From: Rhexocercosporidium sp. MPI-PUGE-AT-0058
Lineage: Eukaryota; Ascomycota; Leotiomycetes; Helotiales
NCBI GenBank assembly: GCA_020746875.1
Contig: JAGTJL010000010.1
Location: 1,302,001 to 1,366,000 of the forward strand
Direction: 5' to 3'
DNA: 64,000 nucleotides
A model generated the notes under the pieces. That model saw only the letters and a program-made list of their open reading frames with translations, was not told where the DNA came from and made no database searches. Below, one piece after another: positions 22,921-34,493 of the stretch (position 1 is the first letter of the stretch; each line of letters begins with the position of its first letter). The position numbers were made by a program, and so were the translations under genes.

Positions 22921-23632
22921 AGCGGCGTCGAGCGAAGCGGTTTCTGTTTCGAGCGGCCGAGGTTGGGCGTTAGGAGGCTGAGGTCGTAGATTAGCAGGGC
23001 GAAGGCTAGGAGGATGCTGAGGTAGGCTACCGAGGGTGAGCGAGTAGGTGGGGTAATTTAAAGTTAGTAGAAACGTGTCTATAGGCGCGAGAGCTTGCGT
23101 GATAGTTGTAGATGGAGGTTGTGTGTGTGTTTGTGCGTGCGGAAGTGGTGTAGAAGTGGTGTGTACATGTGCATGGCGTGATCGCGGTGTGAAGCTCTTC
23201 CGTTTGGTTATTTTTTAATTTCACTTTTCTCGCAGTTTTTTGGTCTCGTCTTGTCCTGGTGCTGTGGAGAGGAGAGGGGATGGAGTATGAGTAGAGGTTT
23301 CGTGGTTGAGGTACTTGGTTTCAGACGAAAATGCAGACCGAGGTTCTCTTTTGTTGGCGATTATCACGGTTCGAGCCTCAAAGTTTTTGCTTTTGAGTGA
23401 CAAATGATTCATGCACGTGGCTCCGTGGATTTGGTTGCTTTTGTTGTTTGTTTTCTCCGTGACAATGGCTAGGAATTAGGCGAGAGACGAAGGGGAAGTC
23501 AAGCGATTAAGTGTCCGCTTTCATCTATGAAACAACACTAGTAAAGACATCTGTTAGGTGAGGAAGCTTGTAAATGCCAAACTTGCTAGCTAGGGATGGT
23601 TACAATTGGGTTCATTCATAATCTACCTTCCT
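22921..23632. other. Intergenic, no gene seen
   Basis: GT-rich tract near 23120-23160. Frames at 23027-23412 on the minus strand have no motif. Confidence 0.35.
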
Positions 23633-24971
23633 TCAGCAAATATCCTCAATCTGCTGCTCAACTCCGTCATGAGCACCAAGGTCCAGCTTCAGCGTGCGTC
23701 CGAATAGTTCGAGAAGGATCTCAAAGCAGATCTTGGTGATTGCTGGATCGTATCGATCTTTAGAGAGTTCGTCTCGGATGAACGCATCTAAGCCTGATTA
23801 ACTTTTATGCTCTACTTCTGGACCAGTCCTGACACAAGAAGTGGGAGATAAGGGTACATACGTTGAGCACCAGCAACCTCATACCAACTAAAGATAACAC
23901 CCTTCTCCCTCAGAGTTTTCCTGATAAGGTCGCGGCCCTCGGGTGGTACATGGTTGTCCAAAGTTCCATGTATCATAGCTAGCTCAGCTTTGATCTCACT
24001 TGCTCGCGCTAGACTATCGTCTTTCATTCCAGCTCCGAGTGTTGCGCTGTGCAGATCTGTAGCGAAATACGTGACTGCGGCTGAGACGCGAGGGTCGAGT
24101 GCACAGCGGTAGGCTAGGTGGCCGCCTAGACACATGCCTGTTGATCCGATGCGTCCGTTGCAGGTCTTGAGGGAGAGGAGGTAATCGATTGAAAGGGCTG
24201 CGTCTTCATCGTAGCCTGCTAGTGTCTAAATCGGTGTTAACATACAAGAAGCAAAGTGTTTGACAGAGACGTACCTTCTTGATTTTGTAGTCATTGCCAG
24301 CATCTGTACCAGGGACATCATATGCCAATGGCTCGGGTCCTGTGAACTCGTGGTACGATGAAGGTGCTGCCACGATGTAGCCTTGACCGGCAATCTGGCG
24401 AGCGAATCTTGCAACGGGCCCAGTGACTGATGTTCAGTTAGACTATAGATTCGGTATGAGAAGAGATCTGGACGATGGTCTCTTGGTTTTCATAACATCT
24501 TTCTAAACACATGGTTGCACCAGCACAGTTGAACAACAGATTGGAAATGGATTCGCAGGGAAATAATGGACAGGAAATTATGAAAGTGAAGGATGCTCAA
24601 AATTCGAATAGACTTGGAACATAGCCATGCCAGTTACCCCGCGGTGGGTTCTCGATCGTACGATCTTCGAAATCCGGAAAAGAGCAACCAGAAAAATTGA
24701 CCTACCTTGGTAAATCTCACTGAAAAGAACAACGCCAGGGAATCGTCTACGATCAAACCGTCAGTGTATTATCCCAAATTCGCAGCAAAGATATCTTACA
24801 TACGCATTAGGATAATTCGGGATAGTGGGGTGGAACAGGAAGATCCCTAGACTTCGTCAGCCTTGCTTGCTCTCTCAAATCCTAGCCAATCTCAGGAAAT
24901 GACATACTCATAGAACCCTCCTTGCCATCCGCTTTGGTAACTACATCGTTGTGAGTCTCTTTGATCAACAT
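23633..24971 (-). CDS. Dienelactone hydrolase family protein, 272 aa
   Basis: Six minus-strand exons, 24971-24908, 24846-24804, 24746-24706, 24426-24275, 24225-23862 and 23787-23633, join in frame to 272 aa, the normal family length. The alpha/beta-hydrolase core is complete: RFPGVVLFSEIYQVTGPVAR, GYIVAAPSSYHEF, then the nucleophile elbow GSTGMCLGGHLAYR with Cys132, the acid in HGTLDNHVP (Asp190) and the histidine in QHAFIRDE (His222). This Cys-Asp-His triad is that of dienelactone hydrolases, which open lactone rings in aromatic-compound breakdown; many fungal members have other or unknown ester substrates. The intron at 24705-24427 is 279 nt, far longer than the others in this window. Probably cytosolic, since no signal peptide is present. 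Confidence 0.92.
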
Positions 24972-26042
24972 TTTGAATGGATGTGTGTATTGGTCTCTTT
25001 GATTGAGGCTTGAGTTGGCTTGTTATCCGGCCTGGTATGGATGTGAAGACAGCCTTGGCGGGGTAGTTGCTTAATAAGAGTGAGGCTAGTCTTGATAGGG
25101 AAAATGAATGGTGTTGGTTTTTGTTCTAGCAAACTGTACTGCGATCTGGACCAATCAGCTGAAAGGGGTTGAGGTGATTGTTCATCTGATTAAGAAGACG
25201 AGGCTGAGAGCCCTGGACGCCAGGAACTGTACCTATGCTTTGGCTTGTGTTAAAAAAGTAAGTATGTGTCTTTAGTAGGTTTTGGGATGTTCTTTTTCTG
25301 GGGAAAGACTTGGTCGCTTAGTTGAAGTTGGCTTCATACTTCCAAGCAGTTCTTTCAAGAACTGAGCAACAAAATTGTGAACCAGCCTCCTGCTCTCTAA
25401 TACTTCTAGAAACCATCTCGGACTCTAAAATAAAAGTCCCAAAATTTCTCAGAATTACAACATCCTGCGCTATCTCAAGTCCCTTGCGAACCCGGAAGTG
25501 AGTTAGAGTAGTCACGTGACTATAAGTATCATTTCCAACGTTGTACGTCCATTTGAAGGTTGCTGTATATTTCTGTACAGATTCATTGAGAAAGACCTTT
25601 TTGGTCTTTTGGGTCTGTAGGCAATTGAAAGCTATAAAATGAAAAACGTATGTTGTGCTGCTGCTGACATTACGCATAGCTCCAGTGAAGATCAGGCCGC
25701 GACGACGGCCGAGTGTCCCGAAATGTTTTATTTTCCACCCATGCCCAGCCCAGCACCTCTCCTCACGATAAGCAAGCAGCACCACCACCACACCAACACG
25801 CAGTCCAACTTCAACACCTTCCTTTTCAGCTGCACTCTTCCTGATTCGCCCCATTCTTGCCTTGTAATACCTTTCAAATTCCAACTTCTTTCACCTTCCA
25901 CGAACGTCGTAGAAAGGTTTCTCGAGTCTCCGGCCTATAGATAAATAGGAGCTGCGTAATAGCCAAATTTCGAGTACGAGATACACGCACGCGACAGCAT
26001 TAGGCATCTGGAAAGCACTCACGATAAGAGAAGAAGAAGGAT
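24972..26042. other. Divergent promoter region between the hydrolase and phosphatidylinositol synthase genes
   Basis: The two flanking genes are transcribed away from each other. A 188-codon frame on the minus strand (25318-25884) has no motif and covers the likely leader of the right gene, so I treat it as chance. C/A-rich sequence near 25740-25830 resembles a fungal promoter or leader. Confidence 0.4.
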
Positions 26043-27099
26043 ATGTCGAGCGTTAGAACTAGAAGGCAGGCTGCTGCTGTTTCTACTCCTTCAACTCCAA
26101 CACCAGCTCCCAGGAACGAACAGGTCGTCATGAACGGGAACGGGAAAGGGTCGGCCCACGCGTCAGCAAAGGAGGAACACCCGTATGAGAATATCTTCCT
26201 CTTCTGGCCAAATGTGATCGGTAAGTTGTGGTCCATTACACTTAATTGGAGATTCGATCTGACGGTTTGCAGGCTACGTGCGAATCGTCCTTGCCTTTGC
26301 GTCATTGTATTATATGCCACTTCACCCTCGAACCTGCACCCTCCTCTACAGCATCTCCTGTCTCCTCGATGCCCTCGATGGATATGCCGCGCGATACTTT
26401 GAACAGTCTACAAAGTTTGGAGCTGTGTTGGATATGGTGACCGATCGCTGCACCACTGCGTGTCTTCTGGTTTTCCTTTCGTCAGCTTGGCCCAGATGGG
26501 CTCTCCTATTCCAAGGACTGATCTCGTTGGATCTCGCAAGTCACTACATCCACATGTATGCGACTTTGAGTATGGGAGGATCTGATACCAGCCACAAGAA
26601 GGTCGACAAGAGCAGGAGCTTCATCTTGAACTTATACTACACAAACAAGGTATGTTTATCCCTCCCCTGTCGTTGAATGCAGCAAGGATACTGACCAGGT
26701 GCTCAGACTGTGCTCTTCCTCTTCTGCATGTTCAACGAAGTCTTCTTCATTGCGCTATACCTCCTCTCCTTCTCCTCGCCCCTCCTTTCGCCATCCCTCC
26801 TCCAAGTCACGAACAATAGCACCGGAGCAGCTTCCTCCCTCCAACCCGGCAACCCGTCCAACCCTTCCGCATCCTTCCTCTTTGCCAATCCCAACAGTGC
26901 CGGCGCATTGGAGTTGGCGCGGGCGAACAAGATGGACTCGTTCTGGCCATGGGTCATTGCTGGTGTCAGCTTCCCAGTGATGTTCGGCAAGCAGGTCATC
27001 AACGTCGTGCAATTAGTCAAAGCTTCGAACTGGTTGGCAGAGGGCGACATCGAGATGAGAAGAGCCGCTGGCCTACCAAGAAAGAAGAAGGAGATTTAG
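26043..27099 (+). CDS. PIS1: CDP-diacylglycerol--inositol 3-phosphatidyltransferase (phosphatidylinositol synthase), 315 aa
   Basis: Three exons, 26043-26220, 26273-26649 and 26707-27099, give 315 aa. The CDP-alcohol phosphotransferase motif is perfect: D92xxD95G96xxA99R100(x8)G109xxxD113xxxD117 in LLDALDGYAARYFEQSTKFG and VLDMVTD; these aspartates bind the metal and CDP-diacylglycerol. Downstream, SLDLASHYIHMYATL is typical of PI synthases, followed by membrane helices (VLFLFCMFNEVFFIALYLL, FWPWVIAGVSFPVMFGKQVINV) and a basic KKKEI tail that may act as an ER retrieval signal. The enzyme joins CDP-diacylglycerol and myo-inositol to make phosphatidylinositol in the ER membrane, an essential step. 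The loop at about 215-265 is longer and more Ser/Pro-rich than in yeast, which is common in filamentous fungi. Confidence 0.95.
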
Positions 27100-28785
27100 A
27101 TAACGCAGGGTAATCATCCATCTGGGGTTACATCTTGCATCTTGCGCTGCACAAAAACTTCTTCTCGGCGCATGATTGATTGATTGGTTGCAGCTGGACA
27201 TCGAATGGTTCAATCCTGGGTCTTCTTTGCATCATTCATCCGTTCACTCACGTTTTGTTTTCTTGTACTTTTATTGGAGTGGTATACGCATGCTCGGACC
27301 TTTGCCTTTGAGTGTCTCTTGCATTTCCTCCGCCATCGTTCTTTTTGGCTCTCTTTAGTTTCCGCTGTCAGTCAAGTCAGTTGGGTTGGTCGGTCAGTCA
27401 ATGGGTTCGTTAGAGGATCGGCGTTGCATGGAGGTCTTCTTTAACAGGACTACTAGTACTCAGGAAGGAAGGAAGGAAAGGAAGGAAATCGAAATCAAAT
27501 TTGGATGGTCCTGTGAGTGAGGGGGTAGTCAGTGGTCAAGTCGAAATACATAATACTAATATCTGCATGATGTGTCGTTGAATCAGTGAGCTGCAAGCCC
27601 CTGAGTCGTGATGTACGTAATCGGGAATGTTGAGGACCACGGATTTCGGTACCTGGGCCTGAGACAATGCGCTCTTTCCTAGAGATTTATCCATCCTGGA
27701 ACAGATCTGGGCGGCTTGGGTTATTCTTTCTTTCTGTGGGTCTTATGCTTACCACCGAAGACCTGGGTTGAAGTGCAGATGAGTTCTAGAACTGCCCAGT
27801 CTCCAATATTTGGGGACTGGAGTTGAGCGGTTTGGTGATCCATCCGGCAGCGTCTCGTCTCGTCTCGTCTGGAGTGATGATAACAGACGAAAAGCAGACC
27901 AAGTTCGTTTCAAGCCCAAGCCCAATGATGGGAGCCAGTCTCGAGCCAGCCAGCCCAGTCTGCCAATTCCCAGCATGCTAATCCCTAATCGTGCATCATG
28001 CTCGGCCATGCAACGCCAGCCAGCCAGCCAGGCCAGCCAGGGCAGGTCCAGGTCCAAAATGAGTTGTCTCTCCTTTCCCAAGTCGCCTCGTGATAAACAA
28101 ATTCTTTCCTCCTTCCAATTCCCTATTTCCATTACCCCCTTCTTGAGTAAACAATGAAAACTCTCAAGTAATATCCTCTCTCGCATTACGTACGGCCTGC
28201 GCTCCCCGCAATGTCTAAATCAGCTGAGGACGCTTACCGTAATCGAGGAAGCGACTTGACATGTGGTTCAACTGCAGTAATACTGTATGTACCAGGGATG
28301 GCAACTTTGTGCAGATAGTACGGAGTAGAGAGACACTCAGTCCACTGCACTACCGGTTGAGAAAGTGCCCCGTCCAATCAAACTCAACCCGTTGAACGCA
28401 GCCCACTCACCCAATGCCCACCACGCCTCCACCCAGACCCAGCAATTGGCGTCACTCCTCTCCTCCTCCTCCACTCACTTTCCTCTCCACCCGAGAGGAT
28501 GCACCCGCTCCGCACCACCACCACGCTGCATCGCTCTGCAGCACGAGCTACTGTACCCATCGAGCACACCGTAACTTCATTTCCACTTCCAGGTCACAAG
28601 CTCTGCCCTAACTTCTGGACTCCGGCTTCTCCATTTTCTAGTAGCTCTGCGTTGGTCTGGAATGCGTCCAGCTTCCTGAATTATTATTCACAGAAACTCG
28701 AATTGGCACAGCTTTCTCCCCTTCCTTGTTGTCCGGACTGGACTGGATTGCTTTGGATTGGCCTCGGATCACGAACGAACCCACG
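27100..28785. other. Intergenic region with simple repeats
   Basis: No gene seen. It contains GGAA-rich sequence (27463-27487), four tandem CGTCT units (27851-27870) and CCAG repeats near 28015-28040. Many overlapping frames at 27749-28611 are compositional. Confidence 0.4.
27851..27870. repeat. Four tandem CGTCT units
   Basis: Perfect 5-bp microsatellite, read directly from the sequence, in a non-coding stretch. Confidence 0.9.
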
Positions 28786-30789
28786 ATGTCTGAATCGTCA
28801 CCCCCGCCAACTTCGAGGCGCTTTGCCCCAATCCCAGTCGAAACAACGGTGAAGAGGGTTCGACGATTCGCTGTCGAGCCCGTGGAAACGACCACGAGAA
28901 GTAACAAGAAGGAGGACAAGGAGAATAATGATGGCGGGGTTGATAAGATGGACTTTGCTCCTGCAGCACCAGCATCTGCAGCTACTCCTCCCAAACGGCG
29001 ATTTGTACCTGAACCTGTTGAGACGAGCTTTAAGAGCAACAGACAGCCCGTCAAGCCTCTGCCTACTCCGGAGCCTACGCCTGTCTCAATTCCTCCCCAG
29101 GAAACTCCAATTGAAGCTACACCCAAGCCAAGGAGAAAATTCGTCCCCGAGCTGATCGAGACGACGAAGAGATCTAAGAAGGCCGGTGACTCGAGACCAG
29201 CTACCCTTCCCACAGATAAGGTAAGGCTCCTGCTTCTTCTGAATTACTTCCGTGTGCTGATAAGTATTTTACTTTAGACCGACCTGACGCCAGGAGTTCC
29301 AAATATATACACCCGTTCAAAGAGGAAGTCTCGCCCTCCTGCTGTACCTATCCCTCCGGACAATACTCCCAATCAGAGCTCGGTACATTTACAAACTGTT
29401 CAGATACCGCCTCTACCACCACGGAGACAGCCTTCAATGCGTCCTCATCCCAACACAAGACGGAGCACGCGACAGAACTCCTTCCAACCCGAACTGGAAG
29501 TTATAGCCTCGGATGAGGAGGAGCCAGATCTGGAAGATGGCTACGAGGATGAGGGCACACCATCACTATCAGGATCCTTTGGGTCATCTGAGGATTCAAT
29601 GATGAGATTACAACTAGCACGGACACGGGAGAGCTGTGACGATAGATTCTCAGGATATCTACTGGCTCTCGCAGCAAAGGCTGCTGAGAAGCAGCTACGG
29701 GAGCAAGCACTAGCAGCATTCCCAAACGAGTCTATGCACGAAATAGTGGAACATTTCTACGACAGAGAGATCGACGGAGCTTCGGATGAGGAGTCAGTGG
29801 AGGGTGTAGGGCTCCTCGTCCTCGACGATCCAAAGCTCGAGAACATTCGCCGGAAATCTACAGAGGTTGGATGGGCAGCCAAAGAGATGCAAGAGCATCA
29901 GGAGAAGCTGAACCGTCTCCGTGAAGATGAGACCAACAAGAAGATAGCTGCCGAGGCAACAAAGCCTACCTTCCAGGACCCCTTCTGGACGAACGGCATG
30001 ACGGTCAAGAGCATAGCTTTCCCCCGCGCCCAGCCCGACCCAGTCGACAAGCAAAAGGAAGCAGAGCTCAAGCGCATGCGTTCAGCTGCATCACCCCCCA
30101 TGCTCGGCTCCGACCTCAAGTTCCGGATGTGCCCGTCGCCCAAAGCCACCAAGTTCGAATCCGACCAGAGAATCGATGTCCAACCCAACAAGTGCGAGAA
30201 TGGTGGAGGTCTCTGGGGCGGCTACTGCATCGCTGAGGAGCCAGGAGAGTTCCTGAGCCCCAGCGTCAGTAAGCAGCCTGCGCTGATCCAGACCCCGCGT
30301 GCGGATGGAGGGGTCGACGACCCGTTTTCTTCCGCATTCGGGAACCACGCCCTCCCGAATGGCGCCAAGACCCCCTCGAAGCACGAAGGTGGTGTGAGGA
30401 TGCTGGCTGGTATCGACGAGAGGCTCAAGGCCGAGGTGACGAAGAGCAAGGCGGAAGAGGCGCTGCTGGAGGAGTTTAATGATACGTTTGTGACGCAGGT
30501 GTACAATTACCTGTCTCTCGGTTATCCGTCTTTAGCACGTGCGTACGATGAAGAGCTTTCGCGCATCAGTCGCTGTCCTCAAGAAGAGCTAAGGACCGAT
30601 GATAGTAAGAAGGATGTCAAGGGATATATCGGCATTGCTGAGGATGTGCAAGAAGAGCACTGTCCGCGCTGGAAGGCTCTCAGGGTGTACATTTTAGAGT
30701 GGGCCAGACAACACCCCAGCATGTCGAATGGTGCTGCCAGCCCGAGTGCCTGGGGTGTACGAGCCAGGAGAGGGAGCTGGGCTATCTAG
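28786..30789 (+). CDS. Protein of unknown function with four N-terminal RRF-x-P-VETT repeats, 648 aa
   Basis: Two exons, 28786-29220 and 29278-30789, give 648 aa. Exon 1 holds four copies of a short motif: RRFAPIPVETT (11-21), RRFAVEPVETT (26-36), RRFVPEPVETS (71-81) and RKFVPELIETT (117-127), each followed by basic residues. The middle is acidic and disordered (ASDEEEPDLEDGYEDEG). A helical part follows, with YLLALAAKAAEKQLREQALA and a coiled-coil-like WAAKEMQEHQEKLNRLRED segment. The C-terminus is the best-ordered region: FVTQVYNYLSLGYPSLARAYDEELSRIS then CPRWKALRVYILEWARQHP. I do not recognise a named domain, though the C-terminal pattern looks conserved-type. The repeats alternate basic, hydrophobic and acidic residues and could be docking or phosphorylation motifs. 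Nuclear location is a guess based on basic clusters. Confidence 0.82.
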
Positions 30790-31693
30790 TCCGTCTCGCT
30801 ACAGGATGTCTACAAGACGTCCCAACCGTTATGATGAATACAGTACGACGTCGTGATGGATAGAGGCTGGATGACAGAATGCACAAAAGGAAGGATAACA
30901 AATAAGCAAGCGAGGCGTTTCAGGGGTGGACCAAACTGTGGGTCTCAGTTTGGTTTGTTTATACGGAGATCAGAGATCAAGATGTATCTTCCACCTTCTT
31001 CTTTGCTTCTCCTTTGCTATCAAATACGGGTTTAAAAGGAGAAGAAAATTTGTCCTAATAGAGATGGGACGAGGAATGAATACATGTCAAGCCCCGTTTT
31101 ATCTCTCTCCTGGCTGGTAATGCTTCATTGTACATGCTCCTTTTTTCTTTCTTCTTTCTTCAAATCCCCCCCTTTCTCTTTTCGATGTTTGTTCTGTTTT
31201 GGTCTAAGATGGAAGTAACGAATTTACGACGGTTTGCATTCCGGCGGCTATTGCATCTAACTGGATTGGAATATTTTGGGACGATTTGATTAGAGATTAG
31301 TTGGTGGGACGTCCCTGTTTTTGGGGAAGCTTAAAGTGTTTATGGATGAGAGGGGAGGAGAGGGGAGGAGAGGGGGGAATAGAATGGAATGGGAATGGGA
31401 TGGGAAAAGCCGCCACGGTACTACTACCTATAGAGAAGCGAGTCGATAGATGAACAGCCATTTTATAATGGAGAGGAAGTAAAGCGTGGAAGGAAGTAAC
31501 GTAAATAAACAAGTCGAGGAGTCCAAGGGGGAAAAAAGACCACATACGCCATCCGGAAATACAAAATCCTTCTTCTGCGTACATACCTACATGTACATTT
31601 CATTTGTGTCCTTTTTTTCACAAGTGAAGGGGTTAGGAGGGGGGGCACGCGATCTCTTTCCCTCTTCGCTTTATCTTACCCTCCCTGCTTCCT

Positions 31694-31744
31694 TATCTTG
31701 ACTATCTTGACTATCTTGACTACTCCTATCTTGACTATCTTGAT
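31694..31744. repeat. 9-bp tandem repeat TATCTTGAC, five units
   Basis: Three contiguous perfect copies (31694-31720), a 6-base spacer, then one perfect copy and one with a final T instead of C (31727-31744). Confidence 0.9.
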
Positions 31745-31876
31745 CCTTGTGGCTTTTGCAATCGGAGCGGAGCGGAGCGGGAGGTTTGACAGCCACGTTT
31801 TTTTTTTGGTTGGTTTCATGTTTTCGTGTTTCCTTCCTTTCTTTTTCTCGGTGTGTGCTGCAGTGTTGCGGACTTC

Positions 31877-31954
31877 GTTGGTTGGTTGGTTGGATTGATG
31901 GGTACATGGGTGCTGATTGGTCGATTGGTTGTGTTGGTTGGTTGGTTGGTTGGG
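31877..31954. repeat. Two TTGG tetranucleotide tracts
   Basis: Runs of TTGG at 31877-31893 and 31934-31954, separated by related GATTGG sequence. Confidence 0.85.
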
Positions 31955-32660
31955 GGCTGTGGTGATGTGAGCTCGGGGTTGTTGAGAGAGTGGCCTGCAT
32001 CGCTACTGTATAGAGGTATCTTGCATAGTCATGCATGGATTTGTTTGTTGGATCTGGAGGTGCTCCATGGACATGAGGGGGAATGTTGTTGGGGTCATGT
32101 TGGTGTTTCAGCATCGCCCTCGGAGGTTCGATGTTAGGTGGCACTGGAGTGTCGAAGTCATCGATGCTTTTGAACCTCAAGTCTCGTATCAGAGTAGCCG
32201 AGTGTATCTCTCGAGTAGGAGGTGGGTAACAGTTTCTCTTGTTGAAGTCAACAACTTCTTTGATTATTTGTTCTATACTTCAAGACTTGTCTTCTTTCCA
32301 GTATTCTTCTTCGTTTCTTTGGGATTTGACACAAGTCACGGTTTGAGATTTTAAATTCTAGCTCATTGTCGTGTTTGGTGTCCTCTTGCTATTTATGTGA
32401 AGGCTTGGGAATTGATGTTGGTTGCTGCTCAACTTCTGACCAACATTAGGATATACTTAGATTGATCAGCACATTTGTTATACTTGACGTGTATTTACAG
32501 AACATGATATCTGTCAAGATGGTTTGCAAGTTGTTTGATAGAGTATCGCCGTCCCCAGATTTCCACCTACCTTCTCTCATTCCGATCGATATTCACTTCT
32601 TGCATATCAGAATCTCATCCAGATCTCCAATTCACAACTAGAGCACCTGCAACTCTCAAA

Positions 32661-33686
32661 ATGTTTTTCCCATCCATCTTCATCCTATTCAATTTCCTCC
32701 GTATCACATTCGCAATCCCCACCGAAGCCAGCTACCCAGTGGACGATGGCATGGCATCTCCCAAACCATCTATCAATACCGCAACCGAATCCGATACCAA
32801 CCTCGCTGCATCATCCACCTCCTTAATGACCTCATCCTCAACCGTAACGTCAACTACGACGATAACGTCAACTGTACGAACTGCAAAACCCGAAACCATT
32901 ACAAGGACAATGACTACTCCAACAAGTACTTCTGAGCCTCCTGGGGTTTGGGTACCTAACACCTCATCAGCCTTATCCCCCTCATCAACTAGGTAGCATC
33001 CTTTCCAACTCCATTCTCTAAATTTACACTTACTAACTCCCACCCACAGCTCATCCTGCACCGACAATCCCCAACCCCACACATTCACCACCCTCACCAA
33101 ATCCAAACACCCATCCCACCATTCCCAGTCACCTCACCCCACATTCTGCACCCTGACCCCCTCGCACTACGGACCCCTCCCGATCGCAACCTCATACCCC
33201 TATAACCTCGCTTCACGCTACATCTGCATCTCCCCCCTCCTCCGCCGCCTCCTCTCCCGCAGCTGTACGATCCCTACGGATCCTCCTCCCTCTGGTCCAG
33301 ATGCCTACCCATCAAACACAATCTCACCATGCATACCTCCTCCGTTCGGGACGGGGTATGAGATGACCCCAAGCCCAAGCCCAACTTCTACATCTTCTAC
33401 GAAAACCAACACGACTCCTGATTTTAAGACTATGGTCGAGACGGAGATGAGCACGAACACGGCGACGACGATGACACAAACTCCTGATTATGCATCTCTT
33501 GTTGCGGGTGGATATCCGACGCTGCCGAGCGGCGTGAATTCGACACCGGTGCAGACGCAGGTTCCGGTTGAGACATTCAAGGCGGTGCCTGAGGAGGATG
33601 TTCCTGGTGAGGGGGGTGGGGAGATGGGGATGGGCCCGGCTTGTGGGATGAATAGGGGAGAGAAACCATGTCCGTCTGTTGAATAG
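32661..33686 (+). CDS. Secreted Ser/Thr/Pro-rich protein of unknown function, 322 aa
   Basis: Two exons, 32661-32992 and 33050-33686, joined by a GTAGCA...CAG intron with a CTAAC branch site, give 322 aa. The start lies in AAAATG and gives a strong signal peptide (FFPSIFILFNFLRITFA, cleavage before IPTEA). The mature protein begins with a Ser/Thr-rich, probably O-mannosylated, region (about 45-110), then a part with spaced cysteines (SSCTDN, TFCTLTP, RYICIS, RSCTIP, SPCIPP) and a tail with GPACGMNRGEKPCPS. There is no C-terminal hydrophobic segment, so it is probably released rather than GPI-anchored. No enzyme motif is visible. An extracellular or wall role, including an effector-like one, is possible but only inferred from composition and cysteine content. 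Confidence 0.75.
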
Positions 33687-34493
33687 ATACTGATTAGTGA
33701 TTTGAGAATTCGAAGGAGGATCTGGTCAGGATTTGGTATTATGTGATGTGTGTTGGTTGGGTTTGGATTGTTTGTTCCATTTGACGGATCTGGGTTTCCT
33801 TTGTGGTGTTTTGTCGTTTTAAGTCGTTTGGACTTGGGTAAAATCTCATGTTTGCAGGAATAGTGTTGCAATAGATGGCATGAACAGCACAAGAGCATTT
33901 GCGGCTTCGTATTGCATTCACAAATGAACTGGCTTCTAAATTAGCTATTTTGTAGTAGGACCGGAAGGGAATGATATAGTGGGAAATGAGAAATATTCTA
34001 GGTAAACATCTCTCGAGAAAAAGTCTCTTTTTACTATTCAAGCAAATATCTCCCTCTCTTCCCTCGAGCTCTGTGCTGTAGGGCGAATCTGGCGAGAGAA
34101 TAAACAAAAGAAGCGAGAGTTCTCAAACAGGACTTACTAATATACTGCTTTCGAAGAGCGAGGTAAATAATGACGTCCCATCTTCTTCCTGGCATATATG
34201 CTAATATATCGCTCTTGAAGAAGTTGTACTTGATAACTACCTTCCTAAAGAACTCATCCATCTTTGTAGTGCACTTAGCGGTGTTTTTTTCTTGGCTGGC
34301 CAATCCAAGCCCCTGGATAACTTTTTGGAAAACCCCTATTTTCAGAGGCGAGGTGCAGTGACGTACTCGCACTCGCAGTTCCTTAATTGTCGCAACCATG
34401 CACTTTTCAGCCTACATTTCCGTCTTTGCAATTCAAATTCTTATACTTTATTCCATCAACAAATATCGAAACCGACTATCTTCTCAACTTACA
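33687..34493. other. Intergenic, no gene seen
   Basis: Frames at 33488-34399 on the minus strand lack motifs. The last 96 bases are open in frame with the next gene from an ATG at 34398, an alternative start. Confidence 0.4.

Larger units (their letters stand above)
30790..32660. other. Intergenic region rich in simple sequence
   Basis: No gene seen. Contains purine-rich GAGGGGAG units (31348-31377), a 9-bp tandem repeat (31694-31744) and two TTGG tracts (31877-31893, 31934-31954). The long frames across 31671-32354 on both strands are translations of these repeats. Confidence 0.5.

Noticed and set aside
25318..25884. 188-codon minus frame
   Set aside because: No motif; covers the promoter and leader of the phosphatidylinositol synthase gene on the opposite strand.
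31671..32180. 169-codon minus frame rich in Gln, Pro and Ser
   Set aside because: Translation of TTGG and TATCTTGAC simple repeats.
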